Shown piece after piece: positions 49,249 through 59,021 of a DNA stretch of 64,000 bases. The position numbers and the translations under genes are program-made. The DNA is from Gammaproteobacteria bacterium (lineage in GTDB: Bacteria; Pseudomonadota; Gammaproteobacteria; Ga0077536), in contig JACQWY010000019.1 in the NCBI GenBank assembly GCA_016209015.1, forward strand, positions 186,001 through 250,000. The letters run 5' to 3'. How positions within the stretch are numbered: the stretch's first letter is position 1; each line of letters starts with the position of its first letter. The notes beneath the pieces were generated by a model. It worked only from the letters and a program-made list of their open reading frames with translations, had not been told where the DNA came from and searched no databases.

Positions 49249-49400
49249 AGAATCCTTCCTTTCGAATCGCTACGCGACATGCGCTGTGCCCCGTGTCGAG
49301 CAAGGCAGGTGCCAGCGCGGCGGCGGCAGGCGGCCCGGTGTGACCGCCGTCGCGATCGAGTCTGCGAAAGAGTGCGCTCGCGCACATCGCGGCCGCGGGG

Positions 49401-49416
49401 TGTGACGGACGTCACC
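49401..49416. promoter_or_regulatory. CRP/Vfr-like site
   Basis: TGTGA-N6-TCACC matches the CRP/Vfr consensus TGTGA-N6-TCACA at nine of ten positions. It lies in the divergent gap between the PEP-CTERM-like gene (start 49248) and uvrD (start 49543). Which gene it controls, if any, is unknown. Confidence 0.4.
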
Positions 49417-49542
49417 GGGGGCCTTTGTGACGCAAGTCCGCCGCCCCGCGCGCCCGATCGCGCCGTGTCGCGGAACCCCCGCGCCTGTCGCCGGACAGCG
49501 ACGAATCTGGGCGCGACGCGGTCGCGCCGGTAGAATCCACGG

Positions 49543-51696
49543 ATGAATCCCGAACGCCTGCTCTCCTCATTGAACGCCGCGCAGCAGAGCGCCGTCACGA
49601 GCGCCGCGCCGCAGACGCTGGTCCTCGCCGGCGCCGGCAGCGGCAAGACGCGCGTGCTCGTGCATCGCATCGCCTGGTGTCTGGACACGGGCCTCGCCGC
49701 GCCGGGCGGCATCCTCGCCGTGACGTTCACGAACAAGGCCGCCGCCGAGATGCGCGGGCGCATCGAAGCCCTGCTCGCGCGGCCCGTCGGCGGCATGTGG
49801 GTCGGCACGTTCCACAGCATCGCGCACCGGCTGCTCCGCGCGCACTGGCGCGAAGCGAAGCTGCCCGAGCACTTCCAGATCATGGACAGCGACGATCAGC
49901 AGCGCGTCGTCCGCCGCGCGATCCGCGCACTGAACCTCGACGAGGATGCCTGGCCGCCGAAGGAAGCGCAGTGGACGATCAACGGCTGGAAGGACGAGGG
50001 CAAGCGCCCCGATCACATCGACATCCAGGGCGACGCGACGCTGAAGACGCTCGTCGACATCTACCGCGAATACGAAACGGCCGCAGCGCGCGCCGGCCTC
50101 GTCGATTTCGCGGAGCTGCTGTTGCGCGCCTACGAGCTGCTCCGCGACACGCCGGGGCTGCTCAGGCATTACCAGGAGCGTTTCCGCCATCTGCTCGTCG
50201 ATGAGTTCCAGGACACGAACGCCATCCAGTACGCCTGGCTCAGGCTCCTGACCGGCGAACAAGGCGATCTCTTCGCGGTCGGTGACGACGATCAGTCGAT
50301 TTACAGTTGGCGCGGCGCGCAGGTCGAGAACATGCAGCGCTTCCGCAAGGACTATCCGCGTCATGCGCTCGTCCGCCTCGAGCAGAACTACCGCTCGACG
50401 GGCAACATCCTCAACGCCGCGAACGCGCTGATCGCGCGCAACTCGAGCCGGCTCGGCAAGAGCCTCTGGACGGACGGCAAGAGCGGCGAGCTGCTCAAGC
50501 TCTACGCCGCCTACAACGATCTCGAGGAGGCGCGCTTCTGCGTCGATCGCATCAAGAGCTGGCATCACGGCGGCGGACGCTACGACGAGTGCGCGATCCT
50601 CTATCGCGTCTCGGCGCAGTCGCGCGTGATGGAAGACGCGCTGCGCCAGGCCGACGTGCCCTACCGCGTGCACGGCGGCTTCAAGTTCTACGAGCGCGCG
50701 GAAATCAAGGACGCGCTCGCCTATCTCCGCCTCGCCGCGAACCGCGCCGACGACGGCGCGTTCGAGCGCATCGTGAACGTGCCGACGCGCGGCGTCGGGC
50801 AGCGCAGTCTCGAGGACGTGCGTCAGGCCGCGCGCCGCGAGAACGTGAGCCTGTGGGAGGCGGCGCATCGTCTGTGCGCGACCAAGGAGCTCGGCGCGCG
50901 CGCGGTGAACGCCTTGAAGGCCTTTCTCGAGCTCATCGCGCGCCTCGCCCACGACATCGTCGATCAGCCGCTCGACGCGATCATCGACACGGCGGTCGCG
51001 CACAGCGGGCTCGTTGATCACTACAAGAAGGAGAAGGGCGATCGCGGTCTCGATCGCATCGAGAACCTGGAAGAGCTCGTGACTGCCGCGCGCGACTTCA
51101 CGCCCGACCCGGACGCGCCGGAGATCCCGCTGCTGTCGGCGTTCCTGAGCCATGCCGCGCTCGAAGCGGGCGAAGGCCAGGCCGCGGCGGACGAAGATTC
51201 CGTCCAGCTCATGACGCTGCATTCCGCGAAGGGTCTCGAGTTCCCGCAGATCTATCTCGTCGGCATGGAGGAAGGACTCTTCCCGCATCAGCGCTCGAGC
51301 GACGACATCTCGCGGATCGAGGAGGAGCGGCGCCTCTGCTACGTCGGCATGACGCGCGCCATGCAGCAATTGACGCTGTCCTACGCCGAGAGCCGGCGCC
51401 TGCACGGCTCGGACTACTATCCGCAGCCGTCGCGTTTCCTGCGCGAGATCCCGAGGGAGTTCATCGAGGAAGTACGGCTCGGCGGACGCATGGCGACGGG
51501 TGCCGTGCCGCCGCGTTTGGAAGAGGATTCAGGTGTCGGTCTCAAGCTCGGTCAGCGCGTGCTGCACAAGACGTTCGGCGAGGGCGTGGTGCTGCATTTC
51601 GAGGGCCGCGGCGCGCAGGCCCGCGTGCAGGTGAATTTCCCCGGGGCGGGAACGAAGTGGCTGGTCGCGGCCTACGCCGGGCTCGAGGCGGTGTGA
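49543..51696 (+). CDS. uvrD: DNA helicase II UvrD
   Basis: Superfamily 1A 3'-5' helicase for nucleotide excision and mismatch repair. The 717 residues match UvrD. Walker A AGAGSGKTRVL is near residue 29, VTFTNKAAAEMRGRI follows, then the Walker B region LVDEFQDTN, FAVGDDDQSIYSWRGA, LEQNYRS, and motif VI YVGMTRAMQQ. The C-terminal Tudor-like domain (KLGQRVLHKTFGEGVVL) is present. There is no Shine-Dalgarno; TAGAAT lies seven bases before the ATG, so the transcript may be leaderless. Confidence 0.97.
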   Translation: MNPERLLSSLNAAQQSAVTSAAPQTLVLAGAGSGKTRVLVHRIAWCLDTGLAAPGGILAVTFTNKAAAEMRGRIEALLARPVGGMWVGTFHSIAHRLLRAHWREAKLPEHFQIMDSDDQQRVVRRAIRALNLDEDAWPPKEAQWTINGWKDEGKRPDHIDIQGDATLKTLVDIYREYETAAARAGLVDFAELLLRAYELLRDTPGLLRHYQERFRHLLVDEFQDTNAIQYAWLRLLTGEQGDLFAVGDDDQSIYSWRGAQVENMQRFRKDYPRHALVRLEQNYRSTGNILNAANALIARNSSRLGKSLWTDGKSGELLKLYAAYNDLEEARFCVDRIKSWHHGGGRYDECAILYRVSAQSRVMEDALRQADVPYRVHGGFKFYERAEIKDALAYLRLAANRADDGAFERIVNVPTRGVGQRSLEDVRQAARRENVSLWEAAHRLCATKELGARAVNALKAFLELIARLAHDIVDQPLDAIIDTAVAHSGLVDHYKKEKGDRGLDRIENLEELVTAARDFTPDPDAPEIPLLSAFLSHAALEAGEGQAAADEDSVQLMTLHSAKGLEFPQIYLVGMEEGLFPHQRSSDDISRIEEERRLCYVGMTRAMQQLTLSYAESRRLHGSDYYPQPSRFLREIPREFIEEVRLGGRMATGAVPPRLEEDSGVGLKLGQRVLHKTFGEGVVLHFEGRGAQARVQVNFPGAGTKWLVAAYAGLEAV

Positions 51697-51702
51697 GAGG
51701 GG

Positions 51703-51732
51703 CGGAAGGCGGCGCCGTGACGCCGCCTTCCG
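51703..51732. terminator. Strong hairpin between convergent uvrD and cytochrome c
   Basis: A perfect 12-bp stem (CGGAAGGCGGCG with CGCCGCCTTCCG) and six-base loop, between the uvrD stop and the opposing stop. Bidirectional terminator. Confidence 0.75.
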
Positions 51733-51742
51733 GAGACGGGAC

Positions 51743-52696
51743 TTATTTGCTCGCGGCGGCGGCCATGTAGTCGACCGCGGCCTTCACGTCGTCGTCGGCC
51801 AGATCCGGACGGCCGCCGCGCGGCGGCATCATGCCGGCCTGGCCCATGAAGCCTTCGATCGCGTGCTTGTAGAGCATATCCTTGCCCTGCGCGATGCGCG
51901 GACCCCAGGCCCCGGCGTCACCGTACTTCGGCGCGCCCGCGGCGCCCGTCGCGTGGCAGACGTAGCACGTGCCGTCGAACGTCTTCTTGCCCTTCTCGTC
52001 GCCGCCCGCTGCGGCCTGTGCAGTCGCAGCCGGTGCCGCGGCCGCGGCTTCGGCGGGCTGCTCTGCCGCGGCTTCGGCCGGCGCGGCGGCAGCGGGTGCT
52101 GCGGCCTCGGCCTTCGGACCGCCCGCGGCTTCGACCATGTAGTCGACCGCGGCCTTCACTTCCTCGTCCTTCAGCGTCGCCATGCCCCCGCGCGGCGGCA
52201 TCATGCCGGCCTGGCCGGTGAAGCCTTCGAGCGCATGCTGGTGGAGGAGATCCTTGCCCTGCGCGATACGCGGCGCCCACGCCGCGGCATCGGCGAACTT
52301 CGGCGCGCCCGCGATGCCGGCCTGATGGCACACGGAGCAGATCTTCTTGTACGTCTCCTCGCCCGTCATCGCGGTCGCGGCGGCGGCCGGCGCGGCGGCG
52401 GGGGCCTCGGCGGGTGCGGCGGCCGGCGCCGGGGCGGCCGCGGCCGTCTCGGCAGGTGTCGCGGCGGGTGCTGCCGCGCCGGCCGCGGGGTTCGTCACGG
52501 TCGCGGGCTGGCCCGACGTATTCGCGCTGCCGACGGGGGCGACGCGGGCGGCGATGTCGGTCTCGGCAGTCGAACCGGCCTTCGGCGGTCCGTACATGAT
52601 ATTGACGCCGACGATGATGGCGACGGCGAGCGCGATCGCGACCGTGAGCATCACGGCGAAATTGCTATTCCCGTGTTCGTAGTGTGGGTTGTTCAT
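51743..52696 (-). CDS. Diheme cytochrome c5-like protein with duplicated domain
   Basis: A 317-residue membrane-tethered cytochrome. The ATG at 52696 is chosen because it begins the short polar start before the N-terminal helix [20 protein letters not shown] (about 15-34). Ala/Pro-rich linkers (about 65-110 and 190-230) separate two nearly identical c5 domains with haem motifs CSVCH near residue 121 and CYVCH near 244. Each ends [11 protein letters not shown], with a Met that can be the sixth iron ligand. Likely carries electrons in the periplasm to a terminal oxidase or reductase. A TATAAT box lies 71 bases upstream. Confidence 0.9.
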   Translation of the reverse strand: MNNPHYEHGNSNFAVMLTVAIALAVAIIVGVNIMYGPPKAGSTAETDIAARVAPVGSANTSGQPATVTNPAAGAAAPAATPAETAAAAPAPAAAPAEAPAAAPAAAATAMTGEETYKKICSVCHQAGIAGAPKFADAAAWAPRIAQGKDLLHQHALEGFTGQAGMMPPRGGMATLKDEEVKAAVDYMVEAAGGPKAEAAAPAAAAPAEAAAEQPAEAAAAAPAATAQAAAGGDEKGKKTFDGTCYVCHATGAAGAPKYGDAGAWGPRIAQGKDMLYKHAIEGFMGQAGMMPPRGGRPDLADDDVKAAVDYMAAAASK

Positions 52697-52766
52697 GCTG
52701 GTACTCGTTGCTGGACTGGCTGGAGGGAGTGCCACGCAGCGGCGCTGCGGCGCCGGGGGCGCGGCC

Positions 52767-52772
52767 ATTATA
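52767..52772 (-). promoter_or_regulatory. -10 box candidate for the diheme cytochrome
   Basis: Perfect TATAAT on the minus strand, 71 bases upstream of the cytochrome start, but with no recognisable -35 at 16-18 bases. Confidence 0.35.
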
Positions 52773-52868
52773 GCGGAATCACTTTCACCGGCCAGACGTG
52801 CGCCGGCCCCGCAAATGCGCGAACATGACGCGGCCCGCGACTGTCCCATCAGCATGCACGAGGATCCC

Positions 52869-53678
52869 GTGACGAACGCCATCCGCACCGAAGAAAATCT
52901 CTTTCTCGACGAGCCCTATTACGAGCCGGGCGGCGACGAAGTCGCGGTGTTCACGGCGGCGTATGCGCACAATCTGCCGATCCTGCTGAAGGGTCCCACG
53001 GGCTGCGGCAAGACGCGCTTCATCCACTACATGGCCTGGCGCCTGCAGCGACCGCTGATTACGGTGGCCTGCCACGACGATCTCACGGCCTCCGATCTCG
53101 TCGGCCGCTATCTCATCCGCGGCGGCGAGACGGTGTGGCTCGACGGCCCGCTCACGCGTGCGGTGCGCGCGGGCGCGATCTGTTATCTCGACGAAATCGT
53201 CGAGGCGCGCAAGGACACCTCCGTCGTCATCCATCCGCTGTGCGACGATCGCCGACTCCTGCCGATAGACAAGCTCGGCGAATTGCTCATCGTGCCGCGC
53301 GAATTCTCGCTCGTCGTCTCCTACAACCCCGGTTACCAGAGCGTGCTCAAGGACATGAAGCAGAGCACGCGCCAGCGCTTCGTCGCGCTCGAATTCGACT
53401 ACCCGCCGGAGGAGAAGGAAGTCCAGATCGTCGTCAAGGAGTCCGGCGTCGACGCCGACCTCGCGCAGCGCCTCGTGCGCTTCGGTCACATGACGCGCAA
53501 CCTCAAGGGCAACGGTCTCGACGAGGGCGCGAGCACGCGCCTCCTCGTCAACGCGGCGAAGCTCGTGAACGCGGGCGTCGCGCCCGCGACGGCCTGCGAC
53601 AACGCGATTGCGAGCACGCTCACCGACGACGCCGAGCTGCTGCATGCGATCCACGATTTGAGCCGCGCGGTGTTCTGA
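52869..53678 (+). CDS. cbbQ: CbbQ/NorQ-type AAA+ ATPase
   Basis: MoxR-type AAA+ motor that with CbbO activates Rubisco, or with NorD matures nitric oxide reductase. The GTG at 52869 (269 residues) has a GAGG site close upstream; the ATG at 52854 would add five residues and lacks one. The N-terminal block EEPYYEP-like reads [15 protein letters not shown], then Walker [11 protein letters not shown] near residue 40 and [15 protein letters not shown], both hallmarks of CbbQ. One-base overlap with cbbO. Confidence 0.88.
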   Translation: MTNAIRTEENLFLDEPYYEPGGDEVAVFTAAYAHNLPILLKGPTGCGKTRFIHYMAWRLQRPLITVACHDDLTASDLVGRYLIRGGETVWLDGPLTRAVRAGAICYLDEIVEARKDTSVVIHPLCDDRRLLPIDKLGELLIVPREFSLVVSYNPGYQSVLKDMKQSTRQRFVALEFDYPPEEKEVQIVVKESGVDADLAQRLVRFGHMTRNLKGNGLDEGASTRLLVNAAKLVNAGVAPATACDNAIASTLTDDAELLHAIHDLSRAVF

Positions 53679-55768
53679 TGTCGGCGACGGGCCGCTCCGC
53701 GGCCGACGAATACCAGGCGCTCGTCGCCGAGTTCGGCGCGCTCGCCGCCGGCGGGCATCTCGATCCCGAGCTCGCGGATCTCGATGCCGAACAGCTTGCG
53801 TTCGTGCGCCACTGGGCACGCGTGATCAACGTCTCGAGCGGCGCGCTCGCCGTGCATTTCCTCGATCGCGCCGCGAACGCCGCGCGCCTCCTCGATGCTC
53901 CGCAACGCGAGGAATGGATCGTCGGCGCGCTCGACGTCTTCGACGCGCGCGGGCTCGGCGCCGGCATGGCCGCGTTCGACGCACTGCCGACGGACGCCGC
54001 GCCGCTGCCGAAGGGTTTCACCGGCCGGCTCGCCGACGTCACGGTGCGCCTCGGTCATTTCGTGCACGGTCTCGGCGGCCGCGCGTTGAATCTCGCGCCG
54101 TCCGAGAACGCGTTCACCGATACCGAGACCGTGTATCTGCCGGCGGAAATCGGCGAGCACGCGGATCTGCCCGCGGTGGCGCGCCGCTATCGCCTGCTCG
54201 CGGTATTCCTGTGGGCGCAGAACCGCTACGGCACCTGGCGCCGCGCCGCCGTGCAGGGTCTGCTCGACTGTCCGCGACCCGAGCTCGAATGGCCGGTGTT
54301 CGAGCGCCTCGAATGTCTGCGCCTCGAAGCCTGTCTCGCGCGCGATCTGCCGGGCCTCGCACGCGATCTCGCCGCCGAGCAGTATCCCGAAGACGAAGCG
54401 CTCTGGGCGCCGTGGCGGGCGCTCGCCGCCGAGCTCCTCGCGCCGGGTGCGAGCGCGCTCGATTCGCTGGCGCTGCTGCCGCGCGCGATCGCTTTGCCCC
54501 TGCCGCGGCCGCGCAGCTACCAGGGCGCGATCAATCCGGCGCGCGTGAACGAGGTGATGGAAATCCGTCTGCCGCAGGAGCAGGCGAAGCTGAAGGAAGC
54601 GCTGAACAATCTCGAGGACGATCTCGTCGGCGAGGAAATCGAGATGGAAGGCGGCGGCGCGCCCGATCCGCGGCGCTTCGAATTGAAGCCGCCGCAGGCG
54701 GGCGGCGGCAGCAGTCTCTCCTACGGCGACAAGGAAGTGGAGCTCTCGCCGGAGCTCCAGCAGCTCATCGACTCGATCCTCCAGGACCTGGGCGAGCTCA
54801 CGCCGGAGGAGCTCGACGAACATGCGCGCAACGCGCCCGAGCCCGGCGAGGACGACCAGGGCGCGCAGAACGAGCCGCTCGACGCCGAACCGCCCGGCAA
54901 GGTGTATTTCTATCCGGAATGGGATTACGCGCGGCAACGCTTCCGCGAGGCTTATTGCCGGCTCACCGAGAGCGAGGTCATGCCCGGCGATCCCGCGTTC
55001 ATCGCCGAGACGCGCCGCAAGTATCGCGGGCTCTCGCAATCCATCCGTCGCGTCTTCGCCGCGATCCAGAGCGACAACCAGCGCCTGAAATCGCAGACCT
55101 TCGGCGACGATCTCGATCTCGACGCGATCGTCGAGGCGCAATCCGATCTGCTGCGCGGCGACGAGCTCTCGGAGCGCCTCTACATGCAGTTCCGGCGCCT
55201 CGGCCGCAATGTCGCAGTGATGTTCATGGTCGACATGAGCGGCTCGACGAAGGGCTGGGTGAACGACGCGGAACGCGAAGCGCTGCTCTTGCTCGGCGAG
55301 GCGATCGAAACGCTCGGCGATCAATACGCGATCTACGGTTTTTCCGGCCGCACGAACCAGCGCTGCGAAATCTATCGCATCAAGTCCTTCGAGGAGAAGA
55401 ACATCGATCTCGTCGAGCGGCGCATCAGCGGTATGGGTCCGAAGACCTATACGCGGATGGGTGTGGCCATTCGTCATCTCGGCGCGCTGCTCGCCGAGGC
55501 GCCGGCGCGCTCGAAGCTTCTCATCACGCTCTCCGACGGCAAGCCCGAGGACTACGGCAGCTATCGCGGCCGCTACGGCATCGAGGACACGCGGCATGCG
55601 CTGCTGGAGGTGAAGCGCGGCGGCATCCACGCCTTCTGTATCACCATCGACAGGGAAGCGCAGGACTATCTGCCCTACATGTACGGCGAGGCGAACTACA
55701 TCGTCATCGACAGCGTCCACAAGCTGCCGTACAAGGTCGCGGACATCTATCGCAAACTGACGACCTGA
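53678..55768 (+). CDS. cbbO: CbbO/NorD-type VWA protein
   Basis: Adaptor partner of CbbQ. The 696 residues have an N-terminal helical domain, an acidic linker (about 300-420) and a C-terminal von Willebrand A domain with the MIDAS motif MVDMSGSTKG near residue 517. TRMGVAIRH and TLSDGKPEDYG supply the remaining metal positions. The VWA domain is thought to contact Rubisco in CbbQO activases. No Rubisco or norCB gene is in the window, so the client is not proved. Its 3' end overlaps the convergent GGDEF-EAL gene by 22 bp. Confidence 0.88.
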   Translation: MSATGRSAADEYQALVAEFGALAAGGHLDPELADLDAEQLAFVRHWARVINVSSGALAVHFLDRAANAARLLDAPQREEWIVGALDVFDARGLGAGMAAFDALPTDAAPLPKGFTGRLADVTVRLGHFVHGLGGRALNLAPSENAFTDTETVYLPAEIGEHADLPAVARRYRLLAVFLWAQNRYGTWRRAAVQGLLDCPRPELEWPVFERLECLRLEACLARDLPGLARDLAAEQYPEDEALWAPWRALAAELLAPGASALDSLALLPRAIALPLPRPRSYQGAINPARVNEVMEIRLPQEQAKLKEALNNLEDDLVGEEIEMEGGGAPDPRRFELKPPQAGGGSSLSYGDKEVELSPELQQLIDSILQDLGELTPEELDEHARNAPEPGEDDQGAQNEPLDAEPPGKVYFYPEWDYARQRFREAYCRLTESEVMPGDPAFIAETRRKYRGLSQSIRRVFAAIQSDNQRLKSQTFGDDLDLDAIVEAQSDLLRGDELSERLYMQFRRLGRNVAVMFMVDMSGSTKGWVNDAEREALLLLGEAIETLGDQYAIYGFSGRTNQRCEIYRIKSFEEKNIDLVERRISGMGPKTYTRMGVAIRHLGALLAEAPARSKLLITLSDGKPEDYGSYRGRYGIEDTRHALLEVKRGGIHAFCITIDREAQDYLPYMYGEANYIVIDSVHKLPYKVADIYRKLTT

Positions 55769-58551
55769 GCGGGACGCGTCGCGAGCTCCCGCCAGCACGG
55801 ATCCGCCGGCCAGGCCCGCACCCAGTCGGCGATCTCCGCCGCCGGCATCGGCTCGGCGATCCCGAAGCCCTGCACGAGCGGACAGCCGAGCTTGAGCAGC
55901 GCCGCGCCGTGCGCGACGCTCTCGACGCCTTCCGCGATCGGCTCGCGCTGGAAGGCGCGCGCGAGACCGAGCACCCCGGTGACGATCGCGAGATCGTCGT
56001 CGTCCTCGAGCATGTCCTGCACGAAGCTGCGGTCCATCTTGATCTCCTCGACCGGCAGCCGGCGCAGATAAGTCAGCGAGGAATAACCCGTCCCGAAATC
56101 GTCGAGCGCGAAGCGCACGCCGAGCGCGCGGCAGCCGGCCATGATCGTGGTGACGCGTTCGAGGTCCGCGAACGCACTCGTCTCCAGCACCTCGAGCTTG
56201 AGCGCAGCGGCCTCGGCCTCCGGATGCGCGGCGAGGATCGCCTGCAGCCGCTCGACGAAATCCTTGCGCTGCAGGTGATAGGGGCTCACGTTGACGCTCA
56301 CCTCGAGACGGAGACCGGCGGCGCGCCAGGCCGCGAGATCCTGCAGCGCGCGCGCGAGCACCCATTCGCCGATGTCGACGTCGAGCGGATGACCCTCGAC
56401 GATCGGCAGGAAGTCGATCGGCGGCAGCAGACCCTGCGCCGGATAGCGCCAGCGGATCAGCGCTTCGACGCCGACGACCGTGCCGGTCGCGAGATTGACC
56501 TTCGGCTGGTAGTGCAGCTCGAACTCGCCGCGCGCGAGCGCCTGGCGGATGCGCTCCAGATTCGCATGGCGGCCGCGCACGTCGCGATCGTGATCGGCGT
56601 CGAAGACGTGATAGCAGTTGCGGCCGGCGAGCTTCGCCTCGTACATCGCCTGATCGGCCTGCCGCAGGAGGTGATCGGCGTCCACGCCCTCGCCCTGCGG
56701 ATAGTAGGTCACGCCGAGGCTCGCCGAGACCTGCAGCGCGTTGCCGTCCACTTCGATCGGACTCGCGGCGGCGGCGAGCACGCGCCCCAGCAGCGCTTCG
56801 CTGCCGCCCGCATCGCCGAGATCCGGCAGCACCGCGACGAACTCGTCGCCGCCGAGCCGCGCGAACGTGTCGGCCTCGCGCAGCGCCTCGCGCATGCGCG
56901 CCGAGACGGCGACGAGCAGGCGATCGCCGACGTCGTGACCGTGCACGTCGTTCACCGTCTTGAAGCCGTCGAGATCGAGGTAGGCGACGGCGAGCTGCGT
57001 GGCATGGCGATCCGCCTGCGCCATCGCCTGCCGCAGGCGATCGCCGAGCAGCAGCCGGTTCGGCAGACCGGTCAGCGCGTCGTAGTGCGCGCTGCGTTCG
57101 AGCTGGCGCTCCTGCTCTTTCACACGCGTGATGTCCGAGAACAGCGCGACGTAGTGCCGGGGCCGGCCGTCCTTCCCCGGGACAGCGCTGATGGTCTGCA
57201 GCGCGGCGTAGATCTCGCCGCCGCAGCGGCGGTTCCAGACTTCGCCCGACCAGCGGCCGGTCGCGACGAGCTCCTTCCACATCGCGACGAAGAACGACCG
57301 ATCCTGGATGCCGGAGTTGAGCATGCGCGGGTTGCGGCCGAGCACTTCATCGCGGGTATAGCCCGTGATGCGCGTGAACGCGTCGTTGACGTCGATGATC
57401 GCGCCGTCGGCTGCCGTGATCATGATGCCCTCGCGCGCATGCGTGAACACGCTCGCCGCGAGGTGCAACTGCTCTTCCGCGCGTTTGCGCTCTGTGACGT
57501 CGCGCGCGGAGCCGACGGTGCCGATCACGGTTCCGCTCGCGTCGTAGAACGGCGCTTCGTGGATCTCCAGTACGAGCGGCTGGCCCTGCACCGTGCCGGT
57601 CGCTTCGAAGATCGCGGTGCTGTGTGTCACGAGCGGACTCGCGCCGGCAGGGCTGGCGATCGGGCCGAAGGCGTGCCACTGCGGATCGTCGGGATGCCGC
57701 GAACGCTCGCGGTCCGCGAAGTAGTCGTCGGTGCGGCCGACCGGCTCTTCGGTGTCGGCCGCGTTCAGCAGCCGGCCGCACAGCGCTTTGTTCGCGAAGA
57801 GATAGCGCCGGTCGGGATCCTTGGCCCAGATCAGATCGGGAACGTTGTCGCACATGAGCCGGAGCAGCACGGCGAGCTCGCGGGCGCGGGTCTCGCTCGC
57901 CCGCAACGCTTCCTCGGTGCGTTTGCGGGCGGTGATGTTCATCGATGTGCCGAGGGCGAGCAGCGGCGCGCCGCTCGCTGCGCGCGACGAGACGCGGGCA
58001 CGCGTGTGGATCCAGTGCGTCCCGCCCGCGGCGTCGACCAGGCGGTACTCGAAATCGAACGGGCGCGCGCCGGGCGCGAGTCCCTGCTCGATGCGCGCGA
58101 TGAGCGGCGCGCGGTCCTCGGGATGGACGTGGTCGATCCACCCCTCGAGCGTATCGAGCGCTTCGTGGGGAAAGATGCCGAGGCTGGCGAGCTGCGACTC
58201 GTCGTAGATCAGCCGCCGGGTATTGATATCGAGCTCCCACAACACGATCTGCGTGACGTCGATCGCCATGGCGAGGCGGCCCTCGGTGCGCAGCCGGCTG
58301 TCGTTGAGCAGCGCGCGATCGCGGCCGTAGGTCTCGGTGAGCACGCGATCGAGGAGACCGAGCGCCGCCGGCGCGACGAGGCCGGAAGCGACGAGACCGG
58401 TGAGCAGGTAGTCGGCAGTGATGGTCCTGTTCAGCAGGAGGTCCATCAGCGCGACGATGAGCAGCGCGCCGCTGACGGTGCCGGTGACGAGCGCGACGTT
58501 CAACCGCCAGCCGCGAAGCCGGCGGAGCATGGGCAGAAGAGGACGGTTCAC
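55747..58551 (-). CDS. PAS-GGDEF-EAL membrane protein (c-di-GMP turnover)
   Basis: A 934-residue signalling protein. The GTG at 58551 has GGGAG seven bases upstream; an ATG at 58530 is an alternative. Two N-terminal helices (about residues 12-60) are followed by about three PAS/PAC modules (about 95-220, 235-370 and 375-490). The GGDEF domain has LGGDEFVAV near 565 and the EAL domain has EALIRWRYP near 694, with NVSPYHLQ, DDFGTGYSS, KMDRSFVQ and AEGVES intact. Both catalytic sets look complete, so it may make and degrade c-di-GMP under PAS control. The ligand or cofactor is unknown. Confidence 0.92.
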   Translation of the reverse strand: MNRPLLPMLRRLRGWRLNVALVTGTVSGALLIVALMDLLLNRTITADYLLTGLVASGLVAPAALGLLDRVLTETYGRDRALLNDSRLRTEGRLAMAIDVTQIVLWELDINTRRLIYDESQLASLGIFPHEALDTLEGWIDHVHPEDRAPLIARIEQGLAPGARPFDFEYRLVDAAGGTHWIHTRARVSSRAASGAPLLALGTSMNITARKRTEEALRASETRARELAVLLRLMCDNVPDLIWAKDPDRRYLFANKALCGRLLNAADTEEPVGRTDDYFADRERSRHPDDPQWHAFGPIASPAGASPLVTHSTAIFEATGTVQGQPLVLEIHEAPFYDASGTVIGTVGSARDVTERKRAEEQLHLAASVFTHAREGIMITAADGAIIDVNDAFTRITGYTRDEVLGRNPRMLNSGIQDRSFFVAMWKELVATGRWSGEVWNRRCGGEIYAALQTISAVPGKDGRPRHYVALFSDITRVKEQERQLERSAHYDALTGLPNRLLLGDRLRQAMAQADRHATQLAVAYLDLDGFKTVNDVHGHDVGDRLLVAVSARMREALREADTFARLGGDEFVAVLPDLGDAGGSEALLGRVLAAAASPIEVDGNALQVSASLGVTYYPQGEGVDADHLLRQADQAMYEAKLAGRNCYHVFDADHDRDVRGRHANLERIRQALARGEFELHYQPKVNLATGTVVGVEALIRWRYPAQGLLPPIDFLPIVEGHPLDVDIGEWVLARALQDLAAWRAAGLRLEVSVNVSPYHLQRKDFVERLQAILAAHPEAEAAALKLEVLETSAFADLERVTTIMAGCRALGVRFALDDFGTGYSSLTYLRRLPVEEIKMDRSFVQDMLEDDDDLAIVTGVLGLARAFQREPIAEGVESVAHGAALLKLGCPLVQGFGIAEPMPAAEIADWVRAWPADPCWRELATRPAQVVSLR

Positions 58552-58831
58552 GGGCTTGCTCCCGCCGACGGCAGGCGGCCGCCCGTACGACGCCGCGCGT
58601 CGGATGGACTGGATCTGATGGCAGCTTCCTCGTTGTATTCTGCCCCGCACGCTGCGCAGCGATCCTTCGGCGCGGTCGGAGTCGGGCATACTCCAGCCAT
58701 CACTATGCGCCCGGCCGCAGGCCAGAGCATGATGGGAATCAATCGAATGCGGAGCGCAGCACGCCTCGTGCACGGGCCGGCAGGCAAATCAAAACCTTCG
58801 TCAGACCGGCACTTGCGTCGCGGCCTCGCGG
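58552..58831. other. Non-coding gap upstream of the GGDEF-EAL gene and tRNA-Arg
   Basis: No convincing gene. It must contain the promoter of the GGDEF-EAL gene, but I see no clear -35/-10 pair on the minus strand. Short open frames here have no recognisable protein features. Confidence 0.5.
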
Positions 58832-58860
58832 TTTACCCCCGCCACGTTAGCGTCTAAGAT
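58832..58860 (+). promoter_or_regulatory. Candidate promoter of tRNA-Arg
   Basis: TTTACC (58832-58837) and TAAGAT (58855-58860) with a 17-base spacer, followed by the GC-rich discriminator GCCGGGG and about 42 bases before the tRNA. Each hexamer matches consensus at four of six; spacing and position support it. Confidence 0.45.
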
Positions 58861-58902
58861 GCCGGGGCCGTCCGGTCCGCCGACGCGTCATTTCCCTCCC
58901 AC

Positions 58903-58979
58903 GCGCCCGTAGCTCAGTTGGATAGAGTGTTGGCCTCCGAAGCCAAAGGTCACAGGTTCGAATCCTGTCGGGCGCGCCA
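58903..58979 (+). tRNA. tRNA-Arg (anticodon CCG)
   Basis: A 77-nt cloverleaf with encoded CCA. The acceptor GCGCCCG pairs with CGGGCGC. The D-arm contains AGCTCAGTTGGATAGAGT, the anticodon stem TTGGC/GCCAA encloses loop CTCCGAA, and the T-arm is ACAGG-TTCGAAT-CCTGT. Anticodon CCG reads CGG codons. Confidence 0.97.
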
Positions 58980-59021
58980 AATCAAAAATATGCCGGCCTC
59001 GAGCCGGCATATTTTTGATTT
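58980..59021 (+). terminator. Long hairpin terminator of tRNA-Arg
   Basis: The last A of CCA begins a 19-bp perfect inverted repeat (58979-58997 with 59003-59021) around a five-base loop. The GCCGGC core followed by ATATTTTTGATTT makes a good intrinsic terminator. Part of it is repeated at 59162. Confidence 0.85.

Noticed and set aside
53914-58857. A very long plus-strand open frame (over 1,600 codons) across cbbO and the GGDEF-EAL gene
   Set aside because: Its translation is an Arg-rich low-complexity shadow with no domain. It runs out of frame through cbbO and antisense to the well-supported GGDEF-EAL gene; high GC keeps it open.
58618-58857. Small open frame of about 80 codons upstream of the tRNA
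   Set aside because: No Shine-Dalgarno, no protein-like composition and overlap with the likely tRNA promoter.
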